The translations under genes and the position numbers were made by a program. Of a DNA stretch of 64,000 nt, positions 17,801 through 27,906 are shown piece after piece (position 1 is the stretch's first letter; each line of letters opens with the position of its first letter). Below the pieces are notes generated by a model. The model was given only the letters and a program-made list of their open reading frames with translations, ran no database searches and was not told where the DNA came from. The stretch covers positions 161,009 to 225,008 of the forward strand of contig JAUQWM010000033.1 of the NCBI GenBank assembly GCA_030835125.1. Direction: 5' to 3'. This DNA comes from Gemmatimonadaceae bacterium (GTDB lineage: Bacteria; Gemmatimonadota; Gemmatimonadetes; Gemmatimonadales; Gemmatimonadaceae).

Positions 17801-19579
17801 TCAGGGGCTGTTGGACCGCGGCAGGGCGGTCATCGACACCGGCGGTGCCGACTGCAGTCGCACGACCGGAGCGGTGCCGGCGCCGCCTGACGAGCGGCCC
17901 CCCACGTCCCAGGCCACGATCCCGTCATCGCTCTCCGGTTCCAGCAGGTACATCGCCAGCACGCCGAGCGGCTGGTTGACGCGGACCACGACCGTGCCGG
18001 CGGCCAGGGTGACCTGACGACCGGCCACCCACCGCCCGGCCAGGCGGACGAGCCGGTGTCCCTCGAACGGCTGGGCGGCGACGATCGTGGAGTCGGCGGC
18101 AAACTGCGGGCCGGCATCGCCGCGCCACTCGGCATCCAGCCGCGACATCTCGAGGCCGTGCCACCGCGCGAGGGTGATGGCGGCGGTGTCGGAGGCGGCG
18201 AGGGCGTATCCCCAGGGGGCGGGCCGGGTGAGCGTCGGCGTGAACCGATCGAAGATCCGCATCGGCGCGGTGCGGAAGCGGCCGGTGCGGCGCGCGCCGA
18301 TCGGCATGCCTGCTTCGTAGCGCGTGGAGTCGCCGAGTCGCTCGATCTCCTCGTACGACACCGGCTGGTCCACCGGCGCCGCCGCCATCACGGCGCGCAC
18401 CGGCACCGGGGGCAACGCCGGTGATCCGCTGCGCAACGCCGCATCCGACTGGCTGGCAATGCCCAGGATCGACTGGCGCCGTTCGGCCACCAGCGAGAGC
18501 AGCTCCTTCGTGAAGGCGTAGGTGGCCCGGACGCGCTTCTCGAACGGGTCGTGCGAGTACGCCTCGCTCAGGATCGACACGCGCCCGCGGAGCGCGTAGT
18601 AGTTGCTGCCGAATCGCGGCGTGTGCTCGTACGTGCGCCACTCGGCGGGCGGCGTGGCGGGCGTGATGCCGGTGGGCGGCGGACCGCCGCGGCCGCCGCG
18701 CCCCGCCCCGCCCCCGCGCGCCGCACCGCCACCGGCGAAGTCGCCATAGTCGAAGGTCTCGACCTGGTGGCGCTCGCGCACCCGGCGGCGCAACTCGGGC
18801 AGGAAGGAGTCCCGGGCCCATGCCCCGCCGAACGTGATCCCCGGCAGCGCGGCGGCGGGATTCAGCGACGGCGCGTACGTGAGGTTGTAGCCGTGGTAGC
18901 TGCCATTGGTCGTGTGCAGGTCCACGAAGACGTGCGGGTCCCACCGGTTGAACAGCGCCAGCGACGCCCGGGTCTCCGGCGCATCGGCCTTCATGTAGTC
19001 GCGGTTCAGGTTCAACCCGGTCGCGTTCGGCCTGGTGCCGACCATCTCGGGCCCGTTCTGGGCGCCGCGACTCCTGGCCTGCGGCGCCAGCCGCTCGTTG
19101 CCATCGGCGTTGTAGTTCGGCAGCGCGATCAGGACGATCGAGTCGAGCACGTTGGGACGCGGGTCGAGCAGCAGGTCGCGGGCCAGCGCCTGGAGCGCCT
19201 CCTTCCCCTCGACCTCGCCCGAATGGATGTTGCCCTGCACGTACACGATGGGGCGGCCCGAACGGCGCGCCGCCTCCGGCGTGTCGAACAGCGGGCGCGA
19301 GAGGACCACGTACGGCAGGTCGCGTCCCTCGGTGGTCCGGCCCATCACGCCGCGCCCGATCGGGCGGCCGAGCCGCGACAGGCCGTCGAGGAAGGCGACC
19401 ACGCTGGCGTGCGACGACGTCTCGAGGAAGCCGGTGCGCTCCGCCTGCGTCCGCGGCCCGGCCGGCGTGGACACGATCGTCACGGCCGGCTTCGTGCAGG
19501 CCACGGCGAGGATGCCTAACGAAGCCGCCCGGAGGCGGAAGCGGGACCCGGCGGGCAGGCGCGACGAGGGCAGGCGCAT
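17801..19579 (-). CDS. Secreted M14-family zinc carboxypeptidase
   Basis: QGNIHSGEVEGKEALQ (HxxE zinc motif) and VDLHTTNGSYHGYNLTY; start chosen at MRLPSSRLP. Confidence 0.88.
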   Translation of the reverse strand: MRLPSSRLPAGSRFRLRAASLGILAVACTKPAVTIVSTPAGPRTQAERTGFLETSSHASVVAFLDGLSRLGRPIGRGVMGRTTEGRDLPYVVLSRPLFDTPEAARRSGRPIVYVQGNIHSGEVEGKEALQALARDLLLDPRPNVLDSIVLIALPNYNADGNERLAPQARSRGAQNGPEMVGTRPNATGLNLNRDYMKADAPETRASLALFNRWDPHVFVDLHTTNGSYHGYNLTYAPSLNPAAALPGITFGGAWARDSFLPELRRRVRERHQVETFDYGDFAGGGAARGGGAGRGGRGGPPPTGITPATPPAEWRTYEHTPRFGSNYYALRGRVSILSEAYSHDPFEKRVRATYAFTKELLSLVAERRQSILGIASQSDAALRSGSPALPPVPVRAVMAAAPVDQPVSYEEIERLGDSTRYEAGMPIGARRTGRFRTAPMRIFDRFTPTLTRPAPWGYALAASDTAAITLARWHGLEMSRLDAEWRGDAGPQFAADSTIVAAQPFEGHRLVRLAGRWVAGRQVTLAAGTVVVRVNQPLGVLAMYLLEPESDDGIVAWDVGGRSSGGAGTAPVVRLQSAPPVSMTALPRSNSP

Positions 19580-19634
19580 CACGGTGAAGCCTCCACTGAC
19601 GTTGGACCGCGCGGGACGTCCGGGAAGCCCCCGG

Positions 19635-21626
19635 TCACGGGCGCGCGGCGCCCGCCACCGCGGCGGGGCCGGCGCGCCAGGCGTCCAGGACCTCCAGCAA
19701 CCCCGAGATCGAGGAAGCGGCCCGTGTCCCGCCCCCGGCGACCAGGATCCGGTCCCCGGCGAGCACGGGAAAGATACCATGGCGACCCGTCGGCATCCGC
19801 GGTCCCTCGCGCCAGCTGTTGGTCGCCGGGTTGAAGATGTCGACCCGATCGAATACGCCCTCCGGCGTCGCGCCGGGTCCGTCGAGCGTCTCGCCACCCA
19901 TGACCCAGAACTCGCCGTCGACATACACGGCCTTCCCCATGCCCCCGCGCGACAACGGCAGCGCGGCGGGTCCACCCGCCTCCCCGCTCACCAGCCACCG
20001 GTCGGTCGCCGGATTGTAGACCTGGACGTCGTTGAAGCCGTTGGCGAGTTCATTCCGGTCGCCGCTGCCGGGACCCCGCCCGCCAAAGACATAGAAACGC
20101 GTCCCGTCCGTTCCAGACGCTGCGTGGTTCCGTGCGCGTGGCATCGGCGCGATGGAGGACCAGGTCCCGGTGATCGGGTCCAGCTTGAACGCGAGGCGCG
20201 TCGTGGAGTCGCCGGCGATGCCACCCGCCAGGTAGATAATCCCGCCGATCGCGGCAGTCGCCGCCGACCCGACGCCCAGGGGAAGGTCCGGCCCGAAGGA
20301 CCACGAATTCGTGACTGGATCGAAGACCTGCACCACGGACTCGACACCGCCAAGCCCGCCAATCAGGTACCATCGCCCCGCGACGACTTCGGAGGCATGG
20401 TGGTGCCCGGCCGCAACCCGCACCGACTGCTGGTGGCGATCGTCCCACTGGCCACTGCGAAGGTCGAGGGCCAGCGTCTCGACCGCGTCGTGGCCCACGA
20501 CATACATGCGATCGCCGATGATTCCCGCCGCCACCTCGCCGAGCGGCATCGGCATTGGCCGTCCCGGCGACCAGGACATCCCGAACTGCCCGATCCACGA
20601 CTCCTTGCTTCGCGGCAGGGCTCCCGCGTCGCCACCGGCCGCCACGAGCACGCGATCCCCGATCAGGGCCGCGATCGGCGCGACACGCCCCCTTGGCAAG
20701 GGCGCGAGCCCCGTCCAGCGGTTGGTCGCCGGGTCGTATTCGGTCACCGACGCCGAGGCCTCGGTGCCGGTGGGACGCGAACGCCCGCCGATCACCAGGA
20801 TGCGTCCGTCGCGAACGAACGTGGAGGGCTCGGCATGCGAGCGCGCGAACGGGAGTGGCGCGACCGTCGTCCACGAATCGCTCGAGGGATCGTAGCGGTG
20901 CACGTCGGCGATATCGATCTGGTAGGGATCGTGGCGGATCGCACCACCGATGGCGTACGCGTAGCCGCCGAGCGCGACGCCCGACAAGTGACCGCGGCCG
21001 ACCGGCAGCGGAGCCGCTTCCAGCCAGCGTCGAGCGGAGTCCGGCGCGTCGAGGTCGAGGCGCCAGTGCGTCGTCGACACCGTATTGCGGTCGGCGAGGT
21101 AGCCACCGTAGTAGTGCAGCGTGTTCCCCAGGGCGACCAGCGCGCCCGCACCACGGATCTCGGGAAGCGGCGGGCCCGACGACCAGGAATCGGAGTCGAT
21201 CTCGTAGCGCCACACGGCGGTGGTGCCCGGCCCGGGATGCTGGCCCGTGAAGCCACCGGCAATCCAGATCGATCGCCCGATGCGCACCGCGTTGGCGTGC
21301 GTCAGGGACGTCGGCATGTCACCCTTCCGAACCCACGTATCCGTGACCCCATCATAGACGTGCACCGCGGCCGACGCATGGCGTTCCACGTCGATGAACC
21401 CGCCGAACACGAAGGCGCTGTCGCCCAGGGAAGCGACGCCGGCCTCGTACACGGTGAACGGGGCCGGTGATGTCACGTTCCAGAACCAGTTCCCCGGCGT
21501 CGGCAGGTACCGGTCGAGGAACGAGAACGGATACCGCCGGCCGGCCTCGAAGCCCACCGCCGCGGTCGCGGCGGCGGCACCGAGGCCAAGGACGGCGGCG
21601 AGGAGTGCCCGGGAGGTGCGTGTCAT
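19635..21626 (-). CDS. Secreted Kelch-repeat beta-propeller protein
   Basis: Repeated ...VYDGVTDTWVRKGDMP..., ...YVFGGRGPGSGDRNE..., ...NPATNSWREGPRMP motifs. Confidence 0.9.
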   Translation of the reverse strand: MTRTSRALLAAVLGLGAAAATAAVGFEAGRRYPFSFLDRYLPTPGNWFWNVTSPAPFTVYEAGVASLGDSAFVFGGFIDVERHASAAVHVYDGVTDTWVRKGDMPTSLTHANAVRIGRSIWIAGGFTGQHPGPGTTAVWRYEIDSDSWSSGPPLPEIRGAGALVALGNTLHYYGGYLADRNTVSTTHWRLDLDAPDSARRWLEAAPLPVGRGHLSGVALGGYAYAIGGAIRHDPYQIDIADVHRYDPSSDSWTTVAPLPFARSHAEPSTFVRDGRILVIGGRSRPTGTEASASVTEYDPATNRWTGLAPLPRGRVAPIAALIGDRVLVAAGGDAGALPRSKESWIGQFGMSWSPGRPMPMPLGEVAAGIIGDRMYVVGHDAVETLALDLRSGQWDDRHQQSVRVAAGHHHASEVVAGRWYLIGGLGGVESVVQVFDPVTNSWSFGPDLPLGVGSAATAAIGGIIYLAGGIAGDSTTRLAFKLDPITGTWSSIAPMPRARNHAASGTDGTRFYVFGGRGPGSGDRNELANGFNDVQVYNPATDRWLVSGEAGGPAALPLSRGGMGKAVYVDGEFWVMGGETLDGPGATPEGVFDRVDIFNPATNSWREGPRMPTGRHGIFPVLAGDRILVAGGGTRAASSISGLLEVLDAWRAGPAAVAGAARP

Positions 21627-21632
21627 GGAGTC

Positions 21633-23609
21633 CTAACGATCAAGGTCGCCGGCGAGCGTGAAGGCCACCAGTCGGCCGTTTTCACCCGACCCGAACCCGA
21701 CCACGATGAACTGGCGTCCCGAGCTCGTCCGGTAGGTCATGGGGTTGGCATTGCTGGTCTTCCCGAGCGGTCCCTCCCACAGTTGGGCACCCGTGCGCGA
21801 ATCGAGCGCGAGGAGGGATTCCCCGCCACCGGTGAGGAAGACCAGGCCGCCGGCGGTGACGATCGGTCCGGGGGGACCGGGCGCGCCGAGGGGAGGCAGC
21901 GCGAGCGACGGAAAGGCGAGGCGGACGCGGGGCGAGTCGCCGACCGTGAGATTCCAGTCGATCGACCCGTCGTTCATGTCGTAGGAGGCCAGCGTGCCGT
22001 ACGGCGGCTTGACGATCGGGATCGATTCCGGAATCCGCGGAAAGAACGGCAATCGGTGGCGGCGCGGCACAGTGATGTCGAGCGCGCGGTGCGGCGGCTC
22101 GCGATAGTCGGTCACGAAGCCGGCGCTGTCCCCGTGGAACGCCGGATCCGCGGGTACCACGCGCGCCAGCACGGGGTTCCGCGTTGCCTTGACATACAGC
22201 CTCTGCTGCGTGGGGTCCCAGGCCCCGCCTCCCCACCCGGCACCGCCAAGCCATCCCGGGAGGAGGACGGTGCCCTCGCGGGACGGCGGGTCGAACAACG
22301 CGCCCAGCCGCATCCCGCGCACCTCGTCGAGCGCCTGACGCCGGACCTCGGGCGTGAAGTCGACGAGGTCCGACTCGGTGATGCCCTGCTGCGTGAAGGG
22401 CGGCGGCCAACTCGGGTGTGGCTGGGTGGGCCACGCTTCCTCGCCAGGCACGTCACTGGCCCGCACCGGCCGCTCCTCGATCGGCCACACGGGAGCGCCG
22501 GTCACGCGGTCGAACGCGTAGAGGAACCCTGTCTTCCCGGGGACCACGACGATATCGCGAAGCCGTCCGTCCCGCGGGATCGAAATGAGCATCGGCGGCG
22601 CGGCCGCCTCGTAGTCCCACAGTCCGTGGTGGAGGTACTGGAAATGCCATTGCAGTCGACCCGTGGCTGCATCGAGGCAGACGAGTGACTCCGAGTACAG
22701 GTTGGCGCCCTTGCGCCGTCCCCCATAGAAGTCGTTGCTCGCGGCGCTCACGTTGGCGTACAGCAGCCCGCGCGCCGGGTCGACGGTCATCGGGCTCCAG
22801 ACGTTGGCGTGTCCGACCCGGTCATTGGCGCCGGCTTCCCAGGAGTCGCCCCCGGGAGCATCCGCCGGCGGGACGGAATGCCAGGTCCACCGCGGCGTCC
22901 CGGTCGCGACGTCGAACGCCATGATGGCTCCGGGCGGGTCACGGTCGTGAACGAGGCGATCGGGAATGGCGCTCCCGACGATCACGACATCGCCGGCAAC
23001 CACCGGTGCCGAGGTACTGCGCACCTTCTCCGCCTCAGCCGGCCACCGGAGGCCGTCGTTGAGGTCCACCGAACCGGAGTCGCCGAAGTCCGTCACTGGC
23101 GTCCCGGTGGCGGCATCGATCGCGTGCAGCCTGGCGCCGACGTTCACGTAGATGCGCCGACCACCGCGGACGACGGCTTGTGCGACGCCGCGATGGACGA
23201 GTCCCCAGCGTGCGTCGGATGGCGTCGCCCCCAGCGCCAGCTCCGGCACGAACGTCCAGAACGCACGGCCAGTCTCCGCGTCCAGGGCAACGACGCGCCC
23301 GAGCGCGGTCGACAGGAAGAGGGTGTCGCCGACCATGATCGGCGTCGCCTCGAAGCTCCCTGGTTCCGTCACCTGGTCGCCCGACCGGAGCAGGCGATCG
23401 GGCGAAGACCACAGCCACGCGCGCTCGAGGCGCGCGACGTTGGCACGGTCGACCTGCGACAGCGGGGAGTAGTGGCGTGCCTCGTCATCCCCCCCGACGA
23501 CCGGCCATTCCACCCGCAGGGTGTCGGTCCCTGAGGCGGTCGCGGCTCCGCGCGACTCGCACGCCGCGCAGGCGACCAGGAGGAGGAAGGGTGCGTCACG
23601 AAGGGACAT
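21633..23609 (-). CDS. PQQ-dependent dehydrogenase (quinoprotein)
   Basis: EWPVVGGDDEARHYSPLSQVDRANVARLERAW...; propeller repeats with VVVPGKTGFLYAFDRVTGAPVWP. Confidence 0.9.
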   Translation of the reverse strand: MSLRDAPFLLLVACAACESRGAATASGTDTLRVEWPVVGGDDEARHYSPLSQVDRANVARLERAWLWSSPDRLLRSGDQVTEPGSFEATPIMVGDTLFLSTALGRVVALDAETGRAFWTFVPELALGATPSDARWGLVHRGVAQAVVRGGRRIYVNVGARLHAIDAATGTPVTDFGDSGSVDLNDGLRWPAEAEKVRSTSAPVVAGDVVIVGSAIPDRLVHDRDPPGAIMAFDVATGTPRWTWHSVPPADAPGGDSWEAGANDRVGHANVWSPMTVDPARGLLYANVSAASNDFYGGRRKGANLYSESLVCLDAATGRLQWHFQYLHHGLWDYEAAAPPMLISIPRDGRLRDIVVVPGKTGFLYAFDRVTGAPVWPIEERPVRASDVPGEEAWPTQPHPSWPPPFTQQGITESDLVDFTPEVRRQALDEVRGMRLGALFDPPSREGTVLLPGWLGGAGWGGGAWDPTQQRLYVKATRNPVLARVVPADPAFHGDSAGFVTDYREPPHRALDITVPRRHRLPFFPRIPESIPIVKPPYGTLASYDMNDGSIDWNLTVGDSPRVRLAFPSLALPPLGAPGPPGPIVTAGGLVFLTGGGESLLALDSRTGAQLWEGPLGKTSNANPMTYRTSSGRQFIVVGFGSGENGRLVAFTLAGDLDR

Positions 23610-23672
23610 CCCCCGGAATGTGGCGACGTCAACCGTGACGGGCCAGAGGCCCGCGACGGGCCTAACGCGAAA

Positions 23673-23695
23673 ACGCCCCGCGCAAGGCGGGGCGT
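23673..23695 (-). terminator. Rho-independent terminator of the TonB receptor gene
   Basis: 9-bp stem acgccccgc / gcggggcgt with 5-nt loop, followed on the minus strand by TTTTC; 15 bp past the gene end. Confidence 0.8.
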
Positions 23696-23710
23696 CTTCC
23701 TCAGCGAGCC

Positions 23711-25882
23711 TCAGAACCAGGTCGTGAGGCTCACCACCAGGTTGCGCGCCGGCTCCGGGCGGAAGAACCCGGCATTGGCCACTTCGGCATACAGGGCGTT
23801 GCCGATGTTGTTCACCTGCACCCCGAGTTCCTGCCGGCGCTGTCCGTTGTGGAAGGACAGCCCGCCGCGCACGGAATGGACCGTGAAGGCAGGCAGCTTG
23901 TCGCCAACGGGGCTCGAGCCGGCCACGATCTCCTTCTGCTCACCATTGCGGCGGACGGCGTACTGGGCCCACCACGGGCGCGCCGCCGGCCTCCACCCCA
24001 GCGCCACGTTCACCTTGCTCGAGAAGACGTCGCCCACCGGCAGCGCCGGGTCGCTGAGGTTCTTCGACCAGAGCCGCGACCAGTTGCCGTCGGCCGTCAG
24101 CCCCGCGCCCAGCCTGGCCGTGACGCCCAGTTCCGCGCCCCGCATCCGCAGCGTGGTCACGTTCACGTTCTGATAGCGGGGCAGCGGACCGACGGAGTCA
24201 CCGGCGAACGCGATGCGGATCCCGTCCTCGATACGGTTCTGGAAGAGGAACAGCTCGGCATCGACGCGGTCGCCCTGCAGGCGCGCGCCCACGTCGACGT
24301 TCAGGCTCCGCTCCGGGCGAAGCCCGGGCGTGGCGCTCTGGTACGCCGAGCCCTCGGGGGTTGGGCCGTCGAAGTACCGTTCGACCAGGTTCGGCGCCCG
24401 GAAGCCACGCCCGACCGTGGCCACCAGGTTGAGGCGTGGCGTTGCCCGGAACAGCGCGTTCACCGCAAAGACGCCGGTCGAGTTGGTGGCGCCCTGCGGA
24501 AGCGTCTGCCCCGTGCCGGACGCGCGCGGCTTCGAGTCGGTGGACTGGTACCGGCCGCCGACGATGAGCGAGAGGCGCTCGTGGAGCCGCATGTCGTTCT
24601 GCGCGAACACGCCCAGCGACGACAGCGTCGCGTTCGGGACCTGTGAGCGCGTGCTCGCCTCCGACTGCGGCGGTCCGAAGCCGACCACCGTCGTCAGCGA
24701 CGAGTCCCGACCCGTGGCGTCGTCGCGGAAGAAATCCGCGCCATACGTGACGATGCTCCCGCTGAACACGCGCATCGCCTCGGCACGGAAGCCGATCGTG
24801 GTCACGTCCGTGTGGTTGCGCGTCTGGATATCCACGCCGGCACCTGGTGGCGTCCCTGGCCCGAACGGAACGAAAATGCCTTGCGAGAGGTCACGCTCGT
24901 TGCGCTGGCGATAGGCAGAGAAGCTGGCGCGGGTCGCGAAGGGACTGGACAGCACGCCGGAACTGGCGCCGGCCGTCACCTTGTTGAGCACCTGGTTCGG
25001 GTACTGGATCCGGATGCGCGTGGACTCGCCGATGAGTTCCGGCTCCACGAACCCGAAGCCGGCGTCGTCGGCGCGGTACCGCTCGGCGCGCGCGAAGACG
25101 GAGTGTCCGCCCGTCGAGCGCCATGACGCATGGAGGTTCACGGACGCATCCTTCACGCCGGAATCCTCGACGCGCGCGGCGTCGCCGAGCGTGATGTCGC
25201 CGTAGCTCCCCTTGGGGGCGCGATAGCTGCCCGCATCGCGAAGCGACCCGCCGAGCTGAAGCGCCAGTCCCCCGGATTGCCAGGCCAGCATACCGTCGCC
25301 GCGATTGCTCGCGCCGGCGTCACCATACCGATAGCCCACACGCCCGCTGACGACGCCATGGTCCGTCCTGCCTGACGGGTGGGTCGTGATGAGGTTCATG
25401 ACGCCCCCGATCGCGTCGGTCCCGTACAGCACCGACGACGGCCCGCGCACCACCTCGATCCGCTCGATCGACGCGGGATCCACCAGCGACGGCAGCTCAC
25501 CGAAATCCTGCTGGCGGCGCGTGTTCCCGAGGCGAAGGCCGTCCTGCAGGAGGAGGATGCGCTGGCCGCGCTGACCGCGGATCGACGGCCGCAACTGGTT
25601 GGCCCCGACGCCGATGACATCCAGTCCCGCGTATTCGCGGAACAGGTCGGTCACGGCTAGCGGCGCGCGGCGCTGCAGGAGCGCGGCGTCGAGCACCGTC
25701 ACCGGCGCGGGCACGTTGTAGACGTCGGTCGCGCTTCGCGTCGCCGTGACGGTCACGGCCTTGAGCGTTGTCGTGCCGGAATCGGCCGGGGGCGATTGTG
25801 CGCCGGCGTGGGAGGAACTCGCGAGCACGACGGCGAGGCCGACGCCGCGAGCAAAACCGGATGGGAGAATGGAGGTTTTCAT
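23711..25882 (-). CDS. TonB-dependent receptor
   Basis: Plug domain (RQQDFGELPSLVDPASIERIEVVRGPSSVLYGTDAIGGVMNLIT), barrel, C-terminal NLVVSLTTWF. Confidence 0.93.
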   Translation of the reverse strand: MKTSILPSGFARGVGLAVVLASSSHAGAQSPPADSGTTTLKAVTVTATRSATDVYNVPAPVTVLDAALLQRRAPLAVTDLFREYAGLDVIGVGANQLRPSIRGQRGQRILLLQDGLRLGNTRRQQDFGELPSLVDPASIERIEVVRGPSSVLYGTDAIGGVMNLITTHPSGRTDHGVVSGRVGYRYGDAGASNRGDGMLAWQSGGLALQLGGSLRDAGSYRAPKGSYGDITLGDAARVEDSGVKDASVNLHASWRSTGGHSVFARAERYRADDAGFGFVEPELIGESTRIRIQYPNQVLNKVTAGASSGVLSSPFATRASFSAYRQRNERDLSQGIFVPFGPGTPPGAGVDIQTRNHTDVTTIGFRAEAMRVFSGSIVTYGADFFRDDATGRDSSLTTVVGFGPPQSEASTRSQVPNATLSSLGVFAQNDMRLHERLSLIVGGRYQSTDSKPRASGTGQTLPQGATNSTGVFAVNALFRATPRLNLVATVGRGFRAPNLVERYFDGPTPEGSAYQSATPGLRPERSLNVDVGARLQGDRVDAELFLFQNRIEDGIRIAFAGDSVGPLPRYQNVNVTTLRMRGAELGVTARLGAGLTADGNWSRLWSKNLSDPALPVGDVFSSKVNVALGWRPAARPWWAQYAVRRNGEQKEIVAGSSPVGDKLPAFTVHSVRGGLSFHNGQRRQELGVQVNNIGNALYAEVANAGFFRPEPARNLVVSLTTWF

Positions 25883-25950
25883 GGTTCGGACGTTCGCAGG
25901 CGCCGAACCGGTCCTCCATTGTGTGTTCTACGGAGACGGCTGGTAGGGGA

Positions 25951-26604
25951 TTACCCGGTGAGCAGTCCGTGTTTCATGCAGAACCGTGTAAGGCCTGCCG
26001 CCGTCCTGATGCCGAGCTTGCGGGAGAGCGAGTCGCGATGGGCCTCGACGGTGCGCCGGGAGATTCCGAGCTTCGCCGCGATCTCCTTGTTCGCGAGACC
26101 CTGCGCCACCAGCACGATCACCTCGCGCTCGCGGCGGGTGAGCAGTTGCGGGGTGGGCTCCGGATCGGGCGAGGAGGTGTCTGCCAGGGCAGCGGTCACC
26201 TGGCGCGCCACGTCGGGGGACAGGGACAAGGCGCCGCCGTGGATCGCATGCACCGCGGCGCGCAATTCTGCCGGGGACGAGTCCTTGCGCAGGTAGCCGT
26301 GCGCGCCGGCACGAATCGACTCCAGGACGTACTCGAGGTTCTCGTGCACGCTCAGCATGAGCACCCGGGTCGCCGGCGACCGCTCGATGACCTCCGGGAT
26401 GGCCTGGAGCCCGGAGCCATCAGGCATCGTGATGTCGAGGACAAGGACGTCGGGATGCGCCGATGCCGCCGTGGCAATGGCATCGGCGACGCTGGCTCCC
26501 TCGCCGACGATCTCGAAGCCGTGTGTCGTATCGAGCACGGTGCGCAGGCCCTCGCGCACGATCGCGTGATCGTCGATGACGGCAACGCGAATGGGCGCGG
26601 TCAC
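25951..26604 (-). CDS. NarL/LuxR-family response regulator
   Basis: Receiver (VAVIDDHAIVREGLRTVLD) plus HTH LTRREREVIVLVAQGLANKEIAAKLGISRRTVEAHR. Confidence 0.95.
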   Translation of the reverse strand: MTAPIRVAVIDDHAIVREGLRTVLDTTHGFEIVGEGASVADAIATAASAHPDVLVLDITMPDGSGLQAIPEVIERSPATRVLMLSVHENLEYVLESIRAGAHGYLRKDSSPAELRAAVHAIHGGALSLSPDVARQVTAALADTSSPDPEPTPQLLTRREREVIVLVAQGLANKEIAAKLGISRRTVEAHRDSLSRKLGIRTAAGLTRFCMKHGLLTG

Positions 26605-27902
26605 GGCGCGTGATCCTCCTCGACGGGGACTTCGATCGTCAGGGTGACCCCGGAGCCCGGGGACGACCGGACGTCGAGCCGGCCGCCGACGGCGGCGGCA
26701 CGCTCACGCATGCCCGCGAGCCCGAGGTGCCCGTGTTCCTCCAGCTGCGCGAGCGAGCGGCCGGAATCGAATCCGGGGCCGCCATCGCGGATTTCCATGC
26801 GCAGGAGGGCGCCGGTCGCGGCCAGCGTCACGCGGACCACCGGCTCCGCGGTGTGCCGGGCGAAGTTGGAGAGTCCCTCCTGCAGCGCGCGATACACCAC
26901 GACTTCGCCTTCCTCGGAGATGACCGGCAGCGACTGCGGGGCGACAAGCGCCACGCGGCGCCCGTTCTGCGCCTCGAAGTCGGCGACCAGCGATCGCAGG
27001 GCGGGGAGCAGCCCGAGGTCGTCGAGCAGGGCAGGCCGCAGGCCGTTGGTGAGGTTGCGGATCCCGCGGATGCTGGTGTCGACGAGTGTCACCGCGCGGT
27101 GGACGCGGTCGCGCACGGGCGCATCGACGTGCTCGGCGACCGACCCGAGCTGCATCTTGAGCGCGGCCAGCACCTGCGCGGTCTCGTCGTGCAGCGCCAG
27201 CGACAGCCGGCGGCGCTCTTCCTCGTGCTGCCGAACCATCCGGCGGGAGAGGTGCTCGAGCTCCGAGGTGCGCGCGAGCAACCGTTCGTTCAGCTCATGG
27301 TTCACGAGGAGCAGGATGCCCGCGCCAACGCCAAGGGTGAAGAGGATGTCGAGGTAGTAGCCCCACGGCGTCCAGATGCCGCGGGCGCGCAGGAGCGGAT
27401 AGTCGAGGTGGTGGAGCGACCAGAGGATGAACGTCGCCGCCAGGACCATCGCGCCGGCAGAGGGGTGCCGCTTCCGGTAGCGGAGGAACGTGACGCCGGT
27501 GACGAGCGTGGCGATGCTGAGGAACGCGACGGCGGGACCGGCCGCGAGGAAGAAGTGCTGGAGGCGGTAGATCGCGATCCACGACCAGACCGGAGGGAAC
27601 AGCACGAAGACCGCGTACCACGGCTTCCACCGCGTGACGTCCGCGAAGACGAACGCGGTCCACAGCAGTGCGAGCGCGGTCCATCCGGTGAAGACCTGGT
27701 GCCAGTACAGCCAACCCGGCGCGCGGGTGGACAGGAAGGCGCCGATGGCGAGCAGCCGCGCGAAGTAGAAGCCCCACGCGATCGCCCACCACCCGAAGTA
27801 CGCCCGCCTGGTGCGGGCCCACAACCCGGCGCAGAGGGCCAGCACCAGGAGGGTGATGGTCGCCTGGAGGATGGCGGCGTCGAGTTCGGCGATCGCGGTC
27901 AC
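26601..27902 (-). CDS. Membrane sensor histidine kinase (HisKA_3 type)
   Basis: Multi-TM N-terminus; EEERRRLSLALHDETAQVLAALKMQL; C-terminal HATPase; overlaps the response regulator. Confidence 0.93.
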   Translation of the reverse strand: MTAIAELDAAILQATITLLVLALCAGLWARTRRAYFGWWAIAWGFYFARLLAIGAFLSTRAPGWLYWHQVFTGWTALALLWTAFVFADVTRWKPWYAVFVLFPPVWSWIAIYRLQHFFLAAGPAVAFLSIATLVTGVTFLRYRKRHPSAGAMVLAATFILWSLHHLDYPLLRARGIWTPWGYYLDILFTLGVGAGILLLVNHELNERLLARTSELEHLSRRMVRQHEEERRRLSLALHDETAQVLAALKMQLGSVAEHVDAPVRDRVHRAVTLVDTSIRGIRNLTNGLRPALLDDLGLLPALRSLVADFEAQNGRRVALVAPQSLPVISEEGEVVVYRALQEGLSNFARHTAEPVVRVTLAATGALLRMEIRDGGPGFDSGRSLAQLEEHGHLGLAGMRERAAAVGGRLDVRSSPGSGVTLTIEVPVEEDHAP

Positions 27903-27906
27903 GCGC

